A stretch of 64,000 nucleotides of DNA from Ypsolopha sequella (Eukaryota > Arthropoda > Insecta > Lepidoptera > Ypsolophidae): assembly GCA_934047225.1 (NCBI GenBank), contig OW203989.1, positions 15,909,977 through 15,973,976 on the forward strand, read 5' to 3'. Within the stretch, counting starts at the first letter, position 1, and each line of letters opens with the position of its first letter. Under the pieces are notes generated by a model, which saw only the letters and a list, made by a program, of their open reading frames with translations, made no database searches and was not told the DNA's origin. Shown piece by piece: positions 56,701-64,000 of this stretch. A program made the translations under genes and the position numbers.

Positions 56701-59700
56701 AATACTTTGACGGCCTGTTTCTCCCAAACGGCTAGACTTAGACCCATGTTGATGGGTGTCTAGGAAAAGGTTTCGACGAGATCTACCCGCCGAAAGTGTC
56801 AAAACTTTACAGGCCCGTATCTCCCAAACAGCTAATGCTATAGACCAGGGGTCGGCAACCTTATGACACAGGAGGGCCACAAATGTTACCACAGGATCAG
56901 CGAGGGCCGCATATAATAAATAACGTATTAGTCAATTTCGTGTCATATTTATTGTACCTTAAAATATAATTTATTATTAAAATGTAATGCGATTTTTGCG
57001 GCTGGATTTGACTTGCATTTTAGACGTTGAAATGCGCAGTATTAGGTCAAAATGTGCATCCATTAACTGAGAATAATGCTTGCTTTTTCGTTAGTTCAAA
57101 ATAGAAAATGTCTGCTCACACAAATATGTACAACCAAACACAGTTATCATGCAGCGATTGGAAACCTTGAGGGCCGCACCGAAGTGGTTCACGGGCCGCA
57201 TGCGGCCCGCGGGCCGCCGGTTGCCGACCCCTGCTATAGACCCATGTTCATGGTACTCTAAGAAAAGGGCTCGGCAAGATCTAAAGTCGAAAAAAAAAAA
57301 TTGCCAAACATTTGATCGGCCATATCTCCCGAAAGGCTAATTGTAGGGAGTTCGGGTTTCAACTATTGTGATCGGTCAAGCTGGGGCTATATGACCAAAA
57401 AAAAATTAAACAGTTTTGACAGTTTTTTGACAGGTCCAAAAAAAGTATCCCGATTTGCATAAAACTCAAGGGGCATTCGGGGTCGCCAATTACGCTGCTG
57501 TATTCAAATTTGAAATTTTTTGACAACTGATAGGGATTTTGACACTCTTTCGGAAAAACTTTGATCGGTGAGTCCGTTTGGCATTCTGGTGAGGCCGAAA
57601 AACGAGCATGTGAGGACGGAGAACGCGCCCGCGAGGCCGAAGGCCGAGCAGGGCGCGTTCGTAGTCTGAGCATGCAAGTTTTTCGGCCGAGCACTACACC
57701 TTGACTCCCAGAGGGAGTGAGAGCACTTATAATGTTTGTTTCTGAAAAAAATGTAATTTGTTTCCTGTAGGCCACGCGGGCGAAGCCGCGGGCAGAAGCT
57801 AGTTTACCATATGAAGCTACGTGTTAAATTATCAAAAAATTTGAGGTATCTCTACTTATAAAACTATAATAGAAATAAATATGATAAAATAATATCTCTC
57901 GTAGAGGTCCGCTTTGACTCCCGGTTCAGAGCTCCTCACATACAGATTTACTTTTCTTTCTGCGTTTCTATGCCGCAATGATACAATGTTAACTATATTT
58001 ATTTTAGCACTATACAGTGTGTCCCTCGTACAAGTTGTGTTTTTGATTTGGTATGCAACGTCTATTCTTAAGGATTATAACAGTTTTATTTCATTGCATT
58101 ACTCGCGATAGGTCAAAAGTTATGACATATTTTATACATAGTCTCCATGGTAGGGAGAAAAAATTTAAAACGTAAATATACAAAACAAAAATTTTCTAAA
58201 AAAAAAAACAAGAAACATTTTTTGTCGATATATTTAGATCTAGTTTCACCCACTTTCGGATGTGCACTTGTACGAGGGACACACTGTATAATTGGGCACG
58301 TAGGAGTGCTTTATATGGTTATTAATAAATACATGAAAAATGTGATACCAAGTTTCGTCTACGAAAATGTCGTGTTTGGCGTTCAGCAGCACTGTATACG
58401 CGCTGCAATAGTCTTGGGTAGAACCTCAGAATATTCTGAGGGTAGAACACTGAAGAAAAAGGTTATCAAATTGACACCCAGTATAGAACCAAACTCAAAC
58501 GACCATTACTTCCAGGGCTGGTGAGCAAGGTGTTCCCAGTAGACAAGCTCCTGGAAGAGACGATAAAGCTGGCGGACCGGATCGGGACACAGTCCCCCCT
58601 CATCGTGAAGATGGCGAAGAGCGCCGTCAACCAGGCGTATGAGACTACCCTCAAGTCTGGACTTATTTACGAGAAGTCGCTGTTCTACGGCACCTTCGCC
58701 ACGGTCAGTTTATTTCACGTTTATATTCAGTTCGGGCCAGCACAAAGTACACTCATTGACATATTTAGAGGAACGCAAGAAAAGGTTAAAGTTTTTACTG
58801 ACTATAAGGTTACCTCAGGTACCTTATAGGATCACTTTGTCGTCCGTCTGTCCGTCCGTCCGTCTGTCTATCTGTCAAGATCCTCTTGCTCCGCTCCCGT
58901 ATGAGATATCCAGTTGAAACTGATACCTCCTACAAAAGTCTACGGCTCCATGGTGCTGTAAAAAATCAGACATCTAACTCGACGCGAAAAAAAGTTATTG
59001 CACTATAGTCGAGTTAAGTTGGTCCTACATAACAGCAAGTGGAATTATCTACCATGTTTTTAACGTTCCGTACCCGTATTGTGTGTGTGGTACGGAACCC
59101 TTTGTGCGCAAGTTCGACTCTCACATGGCCGGTTTTTTTTTGGTGTTACCGTTTTGCGATTTTCTTTCGAAAACAGTCCCTTTGCTATCTTAGTAACTTC
59201 ATCATTTTCCTCTAAGTTTGTCAATGAGTCTATCACTAAACCAGCCCTAATCGAGTAATTCGGAAATATATTTTAATCGCTACTTGATTTGTACCAAATG
59301 TACTGATCATACTGACCAACATTCCCAAAGATTTTTACTTTTCCTTACTAATTTTGCCAATTTACTGTGAATTTTGTTTGGGCGATGTTTTTTTTTATTT
59401 ATATTTTAACAGCCTATATTTTTTGTTAACATTTTAACAGCCTATATATTTTGTTTATATTTTAACAGCCTATATTTTTTGTTAACATTTTAACAGCCTA
59501 TATTTTTTGTTTATATTTTAACAGCCTATATTTTTTGTTTATATTTTAACAGCCTATATTTTTTGTTTATATTTTAACAGCCTATATTTTTTGTTTATGT
59601 TTTAACAGCCTATATTTTTTGTTTATATTTTATCAGCCTATATTTTGTGATTATATTTTGACAGGTATATATATTTTTTTAAAGTTGTTTAGTATGATCA

Positions 59701-59825
59701 GGAGATTATTTAGTAGTAAATCTACAGTCCATTAACATCATAATATTTAAATATTTCAGGAAGACCGCAAGGAGGGTATGACTGCGTTTGTTGAGAAGAG
59801 GGCGCCAAACTTCAAGAACGAATAG
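50720..59825 (+). CDS. Echs1: Enoyl-CoA hydratase, short chain, mitochondrial
   Basis: Hydrates trans-2-enoyl-CoA to L-3-hydroxyacyl-CoA, step two of mitochondrial beta-oxidation, and acts in valine and isoleucine breakdown. Exons: 50720-50828, 52679-52855, 55156-55304, 55619-55823, 58516-58703, 59760-59825 (TAG). GT-AG borders and phases all fit, giving 297 residues (human ECHS1 has 290). The first about 35 residues form an Arg/Ser/Lys-rich amphipathic leader, consistent with mitochondrial import. The crotonase core follows: AAGADIKEM (oxyanion hole), [12 protein letters not shown] with the first catalytic glutamate, [20 protein letters not shown] with the second, then [12 protein letters not shown] and the C-terminal helix to FKNE. 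Both catalytic glutamates are present, so an active enzyme is expected. The ATG at 50720 is the only one that supplies the leader. Introns carry many transposons. No canonical AATAAA within about 150 bp of the stop. Confidence 0.97.
50920..51120 (+). repeat. 5S-rRNA-derived SINE (SINE3-type)
   Basis: In ECHS1 intron 1. The head resembles 5S rRNA, especially its internal Pol III control region: GCGGTTAAGCAACGCTTGG, then ATGGTTAGT and CTTAGGATGGCTGACC, in the same order and spacing as boxes A, IE and C of 5S genes. A non-5S body follows (CCGTGCCTCAGAAAGCATGT, GTTGGTCCGGCAGA). The 5' part of the 5S match is shortened, so this is a retroposon head, not a working 5S gene. Confidence 0.6.
51138..51366. 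mobile_element. 230-bp palindromic MITE (ECHS1 intron 1)
   Basis: The same family as 27058-27293 and 53027-53254: TGTATCTTTAGTTGCCAACT at the left, the complement ending in ATACATAATAGGCCCGC at the right, and inner ATCATCAAAAACATAGAT. It follows the 5S-derived SINE directly. Confidence 0.75.
51626..51791. mobile_element. Small palindromic MITE (copy 2)
   Basis: It shares the AACTTATTTGACAGGACTAA core with 460-600, with outer inverted ends TTGGTATCAATTCGG / CCGAATCGGTACCAA. ECHS1 intron 1. Confidence 0.7.
53027..53254. mobile_element. 230-bp palindromic MITE (ECHS1 intron 2)
   Basis: Third copy of the CCTATTATGTATCTTT family, ending CATAATAGGCCCGC. Its centre, GGATATGTTCGCACTTGAAG, matches the other two copies closely. 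Confidence 0.75.
53307..54991. mobile_element. 1.7-kb TIR element carrying a nested GGTTCCGTA repeat (ECHS1 intron 2)
   Basis: Inverted ends GAGCCGTTTAGCAGCCGG (left) and its near-complement ending GGCTC at 54991, about 34 bp, with TTCA/TTAA next to them, possibly a decayed TTAA target. Inside, 53347-54714 is a full GGTTCCGTA...CTTGGCCGG repeat. At 54719-54950 an inverted repeat with arms of about 100 bp contains GCTGCCATCGCAAAGTTTCC and its exact complement. No transposase. Confidence 0.65.
55331..55366 (+). repeat. Partial duplication of the ECHS1 exon 3 tail with a second donor
   Basis: 27 bp after the exon 3 donor, the last about 30 bases of the exon recur: ACCGATCATCGCCGCAATCA, then ATGGGTTCGCT, followed by GTGTGT instead of GTGAGT. 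The spacing between copies is 57 bp, a multiple of three, and the intervening frame is open ([18 protein letters not shown]). Confidence 0.85.
55910..57802 (+). mobile_element. Non-autonomous Helitron-like element, copy B (ECHS1 intron 4)
   Basis: It starts TCTGTATATATAAAATTC and ends CACGCGGGCGAAGCCGCGGG..AGCTAG followed by T. Colinear with 17083-18694 apart from a (GACT)n expansion near the start and a nested 388-bp hAT insertion at 56846. No Rep/helicase protein. Confidence 0.65.
56846..57233. mobile_element. hAT MITE nested in the Helitron
   Basis: Inverted ends CAGGGGTCGGCAACC and GGTTGCCGACCCCTG, flanked by the 8-mer CTATAGAC at 56838-56845 and 57234-57241. Inside the right end is a GC-rich GGGCCGCATGCGGCCCGCGG palindrome. 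The sister Helitron at 17083 has the empty site (GATGCTAGACCCATG), which proves insertion polarity. Confidence 0.92.
58013..58288. mobile_element. TA-flanked MITE with perfect inverted ends (ECHS1 intron 4)
   Basis: 276 bp with inverted ends TACAGTGTGTCCCTCGTACA identical over at least 23 bp, and TA on each side. This is the Tc1/mariner insertion pattern. No transposase. The identical ends suggest a recent insertion. Confidence 0.8.
58806..59137 (+). repeat. GGTTCCGTA...ATGGCCGG repeat, short copy (ECHS1 intron 5)
   Basis: CTTATAGGATCACTTTGTCG, GTCCGTCCGTCCGTCTG, then CGGAACCCTTTGTGCGCAAG and CTCTCACATGGCCGG followed by a T-run. A 330-bp deletion derivative of the family. Confidence 0.6.
59390..59655 (+). 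repeat. 28-bp minisatellite upstream of ECHS1 exon 6
   Basis: About nine to ten copies of a 28-bp unit, TTTATATTTTAACAGCCT plus ATATTTTTTG, some with GTTAACA in place of GTTTATA. Every unit contains TTTTAACAG, a weak 3' splice-site-like string. The last copies degrade. The real acceptor of exon 6 lies about 100 bp downstream at 59759/59760. Confidence 0.9.
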
Positions 59826-60809
59826 AAGCATTTTACATTTTACATCAATATGGAGTTCTGTGTTTTATTTATGTAAGGAAAAGTGCTGAACTCTTATACT
59901 ATACGTTTTCCTATATTGTATTGTGTATGTATATAAGAACAGGCCATTTATATATTGTTTACAATTGTTATAAACCTTTTTTAAACATGACTTTGTTTTG
60001 ATCTAAAATTTCTATAACATATATTCACGCCTGTTTCACGGAAAGGTAGGCAAAGACTACAGATTTCCATCTGCTACGATCCTGACACATCTCCTTCATC
60101 TCTTCCACATCCATCAATTCTAACAACCAAGTTCTTTTCTCTAAAAGTATTACGTCGTTAACTAAAGTATTTTAAGCCGTTTCACCTGGCTTTCGAGAAA
60201 AAAAATATTTAATGGATACTACTTTATTTCCCGTGTATTGAAGTGGATACTTCTAAGTTGGCATCACGTATAGGGTCGCCTGTTCAGAACTTTTACGTCA
60301 CTTCCGACACAAACTTCATGAAAGAAGCCCGCAGAGCAAAATGTCTTGCTCTGTTTAAAAATACATATTTAGTTTCGTTTTTATTGGATGCTTACCTATG
60401 AAATTGGCGAAATTTTCTTACAAGTTCACGAGTTCATAACTCCTGTAATTCAATAGCTATTTCCATTGTTTATAAGTTAATTTCAAGGTTTTCCATCTAC
60501 GTATTAGATTTTGTTTTTATTTTCATTTTGATTAGGTACTAAAATGAAATCTTCAAAAACAGTTCGTACTAAATGCCATCCATTTCCATGATAAGATTCG
60601 TAATAGTTTTTTACAGCTGACACTTTAAAAATTTACAACGGTAAAAAACGATAAATCTCTCGTTTTTGAGGTGAAATTACTTGTAAATGGCAATAATTTA
60701 CTGCAAACTTCTTTTAACACCACATTAAAAATATCTTTATATTGTTGGTGGATAGAATAAAAAATTATCAAAATACAAGCTTATTTTGAACTCGTGTTAT
60801 TGAGATCTT

Positions 60810-62335
60810 CTTCTTCTTCGTGTGGAAACTAAATTAAATTAAATATTTCCAGTAAGTAGCTACTGTAATAGCTTTGTCATTAGCCTGCATCAGGTCTAAG
60901 TGAGTGCAGGAAACCGGACACATTGTGAACAACACATGAGATGGTCTGTCGTTTGTGGAACACCGCATAGACAGTTTATGCTAGCGTTTTCGGCGGAAAT
61001 TCCCCAGCGTTTAAGGTTATCCTTGGACCTTCCGACACGAGCTCTAAGACGATTCAAGGATTTCCATACTAGCCATTTCTGATCGTGGCCCGGTGGGAGA
61101 TGTTCTGCGGGTTTTCCCCAGTCAGGGCTTAGATATGGCTGAAGCGCTTGATCCCAAAGAGACAGCCTGGTCTTAGTAGGCGTCAAAAACAGGGCACTGG
61201 TCATAGCCAAGAAACTTCGTCTGGATTTAAGACGAAGATTAACTGGAGCATATTGGAAAAGCGGGTGCCGAGGGTCTACCTCTTGCTTGCACTTCTCGAT
61301 CATAGCGGCAGTCTCTCGTCGGACGGGCGGTGGAGCAATGCCTGCCAAACGGTACAACATATCCGTGGGAGTAGGCTTAAGGCAGCCCGTTATTAGACGG
61401 CATGTCTCATGTAGCGCCACATCCACCTCTCTGGAATGGGCAGAGTTTCTCCAAACTGGGGCTGCGTATTCCGCTGCGGAGTAGCTAAGAGCCAGTGCAG
61501 TTGTTCTGAGAGTGTGTGGGTGGGCACCCCACGTGGAACCCGTAATGCGACGCAGCAAGTTATTTCGCGCATATACCTTTTGCTTCCTCTTTTGGCAGTG
61601 ACTTTTAAAAGACAGTGTCCTGTCTAGAGTAACACCAAGGTACACCGGGTTGGCGGTATGCTCCAGGATGCGACCCTGCCACTCGATGCTTTAACCCTGT
61701 GACGCCTTACAGTTGTTCAAGTGAAAAGCACAAACCTGTGTTTTTGCTGGGTTCGGTCACAAATGATTCTCCTTGTAGTACACAGAGAGGCCCCCAAGGG
61801 AATGCCAAAGATCTGCTTCTATGATTTCGAATTTTTTTCCCTAAGATGTGAGCGCTAAATCATCCGCAAAAAGAAAGTGCTTCAAGTTTTTGTATACAGG
61901 CTGGTCGTTTGTGTATATATTAAACAATATCGGTGACAGTACGCTGCCCTGGGGCAACCCATTTCTTTGCTCACGCCATCGACTTTTGTGACCCTGGAAG
62001 GCAACAAAAAATCTTCTATTCCGAATCATTGAGGCAACCATAAGTGAAAGCTGGCTATCTTTAGTTAGATTAAAAAGCTTCTGGATGAGAATGCGGTGAT
62101 TTACGGTGTCGTATGCGGCTGATAAGTCTACGAACACTGCACCTCTAATAACTCCCACCTCAAAGCCATCCTCAATGTGTTGCGTAAGACTCAGAATCTG
62201 GCTTGTACAAGACTTTCCCTCTCTAAAGCCGGCCTGTTCGGGAATAAGTTCACTGTCCACCAAAGGTGCCATGCGATGGAGTATTAGCCTCTAAAGCTTG
62301 AAGAAATGACACAAGAGTATTGGTAAGACACACAA
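60810..62335 (-). pseudogene. 5'-truncated, decayed non-LTR retrotransposon (reverse transcriptase C-terminal half)
   Basis: Minus strand. From about 62330 the frame reads LLCHFFKL, stop, then RLILHRMAPLVDSELIPEQ, the AGFREGKSC region, VFVDLSAAYD (motif A), NGLPQGSVLSPILFN and LFADDLALTS (motif C). Further in-frame stops (TAG, TGA, TAA) follow between 61841 and 61690, with no frameshift. The C-terminal half, with YLGVTLDRTLSFKSH and TTDHLMC, then runs to 60896. Two of the stops fit C-to-T changes (CAG to TAG, CGA to TGA). The endonuclease half is missing, as in dead-on-arrival LINE copies. It ends in a GAA-rich tail at about 60813. A clade different from the LINE at 43.7-48.4 kb. Confidence 0.85.
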
Positions 62336-62748
62336 CGGTATAATTCCAAGAAATTAATCGAAAATCACAAATAACTACGCAAAAACCTGTACATACTGAA
62401 ATGACAGATTTTTATGGCCGGATCGACGATGCGCCATCTACAGGGATAATTTGGCAGTGTGAATCCCCATTGGTTATCTCAGCGGTGTTATGATTATAAT
62501 AAATTGGGCCAATCACAGCGCAGAAATGCTGTTACATTACAAATTACAACATCGGTTTTTGCGATACAGATAAACAACGTTGGCACTTTTGGACGGTTTT
62601 TGATGTTGTAATATCTGAAAACAAATTTCTGAACATTGACTATAAAATAATCCATTAGTTTGCTTTTATTATTGTCTATGGGTTTAATCAATTACCTTAT
62701 TATTGTAGTATGGGAGTAGATAAAAATATATATTTCTAATTCTAGAAA

Positions 62749-62754
62749 TTTATT
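62749..62754 (-). terminator. Poly(A) signal for the minus-strand Ser/Lys-rich gene
   Basis: AATAAA on the minus strand, 165 bp after the TAA at 62919. The 3' ends of this gene and ECHS1 face each other, with the dead LINE between them. Confidence 0.5.
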
Positions 62755-62918
62755 GTTTAGACCACTTTACAGTAAGTTGTAATTAATTAAGAAAGCCACT
62801 AAACACCTTATCCCTAATAGCATCAAGAAATTCATGATGAACTTAAAGACTCGAATTTATACAGTGTTCTGTTAATATATATAATAAACTTAATAATATT
62901 AGGTTCTTCCTAACCAAT

Positions 62919-63998
62919 TTACTTATGCTTAGACTTCTTCTTCTTCTTGCTAGACTTTTTCTTATGCTTGCGCTTCTTCTTCTTTTTCTTATGATCGTCG
63001 GAGCTGGAGTCGGAGTCACTATCACTCTCACTCACGGCTCGTTTCTTCTTTCGTTTAGCTTTCTTCTTCTTCTTTTTGCGCTTGCGCACTTCTGAGGACG
63101 ACGACGACGAGGATGAATCGGAATCACTCGACGTCTCACTCCCACTCTCAGGCTTCTTCTTTACATTAGTCAAGTCTAATTTTATTGTCTCTGTTTCTAA
63201 CTTGGGTTTCTTTGTGTCAGGACCTTCAGGTGATTTCGATCCTCCGCGCTTTTTGTGAGACTCGTCTTTGACTTCATGATCTGACTCAACCGCTTCATCG
63301 TAGTCCGGCTCGAAATTAGCTTCGTCGAGCGTGGACTTTTTCCTTTCGCGGTCTATTGAACTAGATACGCCTTTTGTACTCTTGTCACTAATTTTTTCAC
63401 TGTCAATAGAGCTCTTTGGTTTTCTATCTTCTTTTCGTTCCGTACGATCCCTCTTTCTCATTTCATCTCTGTGTGGACTGCGAGCTTTATGCTTCTCTTC
63501 ACTTTTCCTGAAGGGCTCGGTAACGACCCGCCTTTCAGTCTTAGTGTCATCGAATCGATTAATACGACTCCGATCTTTATCAACGGTGACGCGGCGATAC
63601 GGTTGTTGCTCACGTTTTGGTGTTTTGGACCTAGACTTGACTCGTTCTATTTTGCTATGAATGACGCGAGGTTCCCTCGGTCTTCGCACCTCTTCTACTT
63701 TGCCACCGAGTCTCTCCTTGACAGACAGCCTCTGCGGCGGGGTTTTTGAGTTCCGTTTTTTACTTTCGTTTAATTCAGTAGATATATGTTCTTCTATAAT
63801 GGGAACAGTGATTTGTATGTTGTTCATCGCACTCTTCGATTGCGATCCGTCAGCATACAACTTTAAGCGATCGCTACTTATTTTCTTTATTTCTATCGGT
63901 TTCAACGAGCTAATAGCTTTAGCAAATATAGCGTTCTCTGCTCGTTTTATTACTTCTGAAGTGACTTTTTTGTTATCTTCTTCATCATCAGGCGTCAG
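62919..63998 (-). CDS. Ser/Arg/Lys-rich nuclear-type protein, C-terminal exon (partial)
   Basis: At least 359 codons, open from the window edge (frame starts at 63998) to TAA at 62919-62921. No start codon is visible, so the gene continues beyond the window. It begins TPDDEEDNKKVTSEVIKRAE, then ENAIFAKAISSLKPIEIKKI. A long charged, RS/RD-rich region follows, with patches such as RDEMRKRDRTERKEDRK and SKSPEGPDTKKPK, a serine/aspartate block (SDSDSSSSSSSSE), and a tail of almost pure lysine, arginine and serine ending KKSKHK. This composition is typical of nuclear-speckle and pre-mRNA processing proteins. I cannot name the orthologue: the informative N-terminal domains are missing. Low-complexity runs make similarity searches misleading. 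Confidence 0.85.
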   Translation of the reverse strand: MTPDDEEDNKKVTSEVIKRAENAIFAKAISSLKPIEIKKISSDRLKLYADGSQSKSAMNNIQITVPIIEEHISTELNESKKRNSKTPPQRLSVKERLGGKVEEVRRPREPRVIHSKIERVKSRSKTPKREQQPYRRVTVDKDRSRINRFDDTKTERRVVTEPFRKSEEKHKARSPHRDEMRKRDRTERKEDRKPKSSIDSEKISDKSTKGVSSSIDRERKKSTLDEANFEPDYDEAVESDHEVKDESHKKRGGSKSPEGPDTKKPKLETETIKLDLTNVKKKPESGSETSSDSDSSSSSSSSEVRKRKKKKKKAKRKKKRAVSESDSDSDSSSDDHKKKKKKRKHKKKSSKKKKKSKHK

Positions 63999-64000
63999 TT

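Noticed and set aside
58147..58524. 125-codon frame before ECHS1 exon 5
   Set aside because: It starts inside a TA-flanked MITE and runs into the intron and acceptor. It has no domain, and ECHS1 splicing explains the region.

Overview
This is a eukaryotic, almost certainly lepidopteran (moth or butterfly), genomic window. The genes are split by GT-AG introns. The DNA is AT-rich and more than half of it is transposon debris. The two tandem SLC6 transporters look like the insect nutrient amino acid transporters (KAAT1/CAATCH1/NAAT group). Several repeats have the appearance of common lepidopteran families: Helitron ends of the form GCGGGC..CTAG|T, repeats ending in ACTTGGCCGG, a PHD-finger CR1-like LINE, and mariner. 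No bacterial operon, CRISPR array, viral genome or biosynthetic cluster is present. Species and families are inferred from the sequence alone.

Layout. (1) 1-7.2 kb: the last four coding exons of an SLC6 transporter (paralog A, + strand, 5' part outside the window), with introns full of nested MITEs. (2) 7.2-31.2 kb: a gene desert of Helitrons, a dead mariner, hAT-, piggyBac- and TA-flanked non-autonomous elements, tRNA-derived SINE copies, microsatellites and a decayed tandem repeat. (3) 31.3-40.7 kb: a second SLC6 transporter (paralog B, 11 coding exons visible, 634 residues, probably lacking only a short first coding exon). An array of six 136-bp copies of an exon tail plus its splice donor follows its eighth visible exon. 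(4) 40.9-49.7 kb: an internally deleted piggyBac, two further MITEs, an almost intact CR1-like LINE on the minus strand, and Harbinger-like and hAT MITEs. (5) 50.7-59.8 kb: a complete mitochondrial enoyl-CoA hydratase gene (ECHS1, six coding exons, 297 residues). Its introns hold a 5S-rRNA-derived SINE, several MITEs, a Helitron carrying a nested hAT, and a minisatellite. (6) 60.8-62.3 kb: a 5'-truncated, stop-ridden non-LTR retrotransposon. (7) 62.9 kb to the end: the C-terminal exon of a nuclear-type Ser/Arg/Lys-rich protein on the minus strand, convergent with ECHS1.

The host genes do not form a pathway. Paralogs A and B are a tandem duplication: the exon lengths 100+180 in A equal the single 280-nt exon in B, and the next exon is 95 nt in both. 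ECHS1 is the short-chain enoyl-CoA hydratase of mitochondrial beta-oxidation and branched-chain amino acid breakdown. I did not find a clearly new biological system. The most unusual feature is the exon-tail/donor array in paralog B, with a much smaller parallel at exon 3 of ECHS1.
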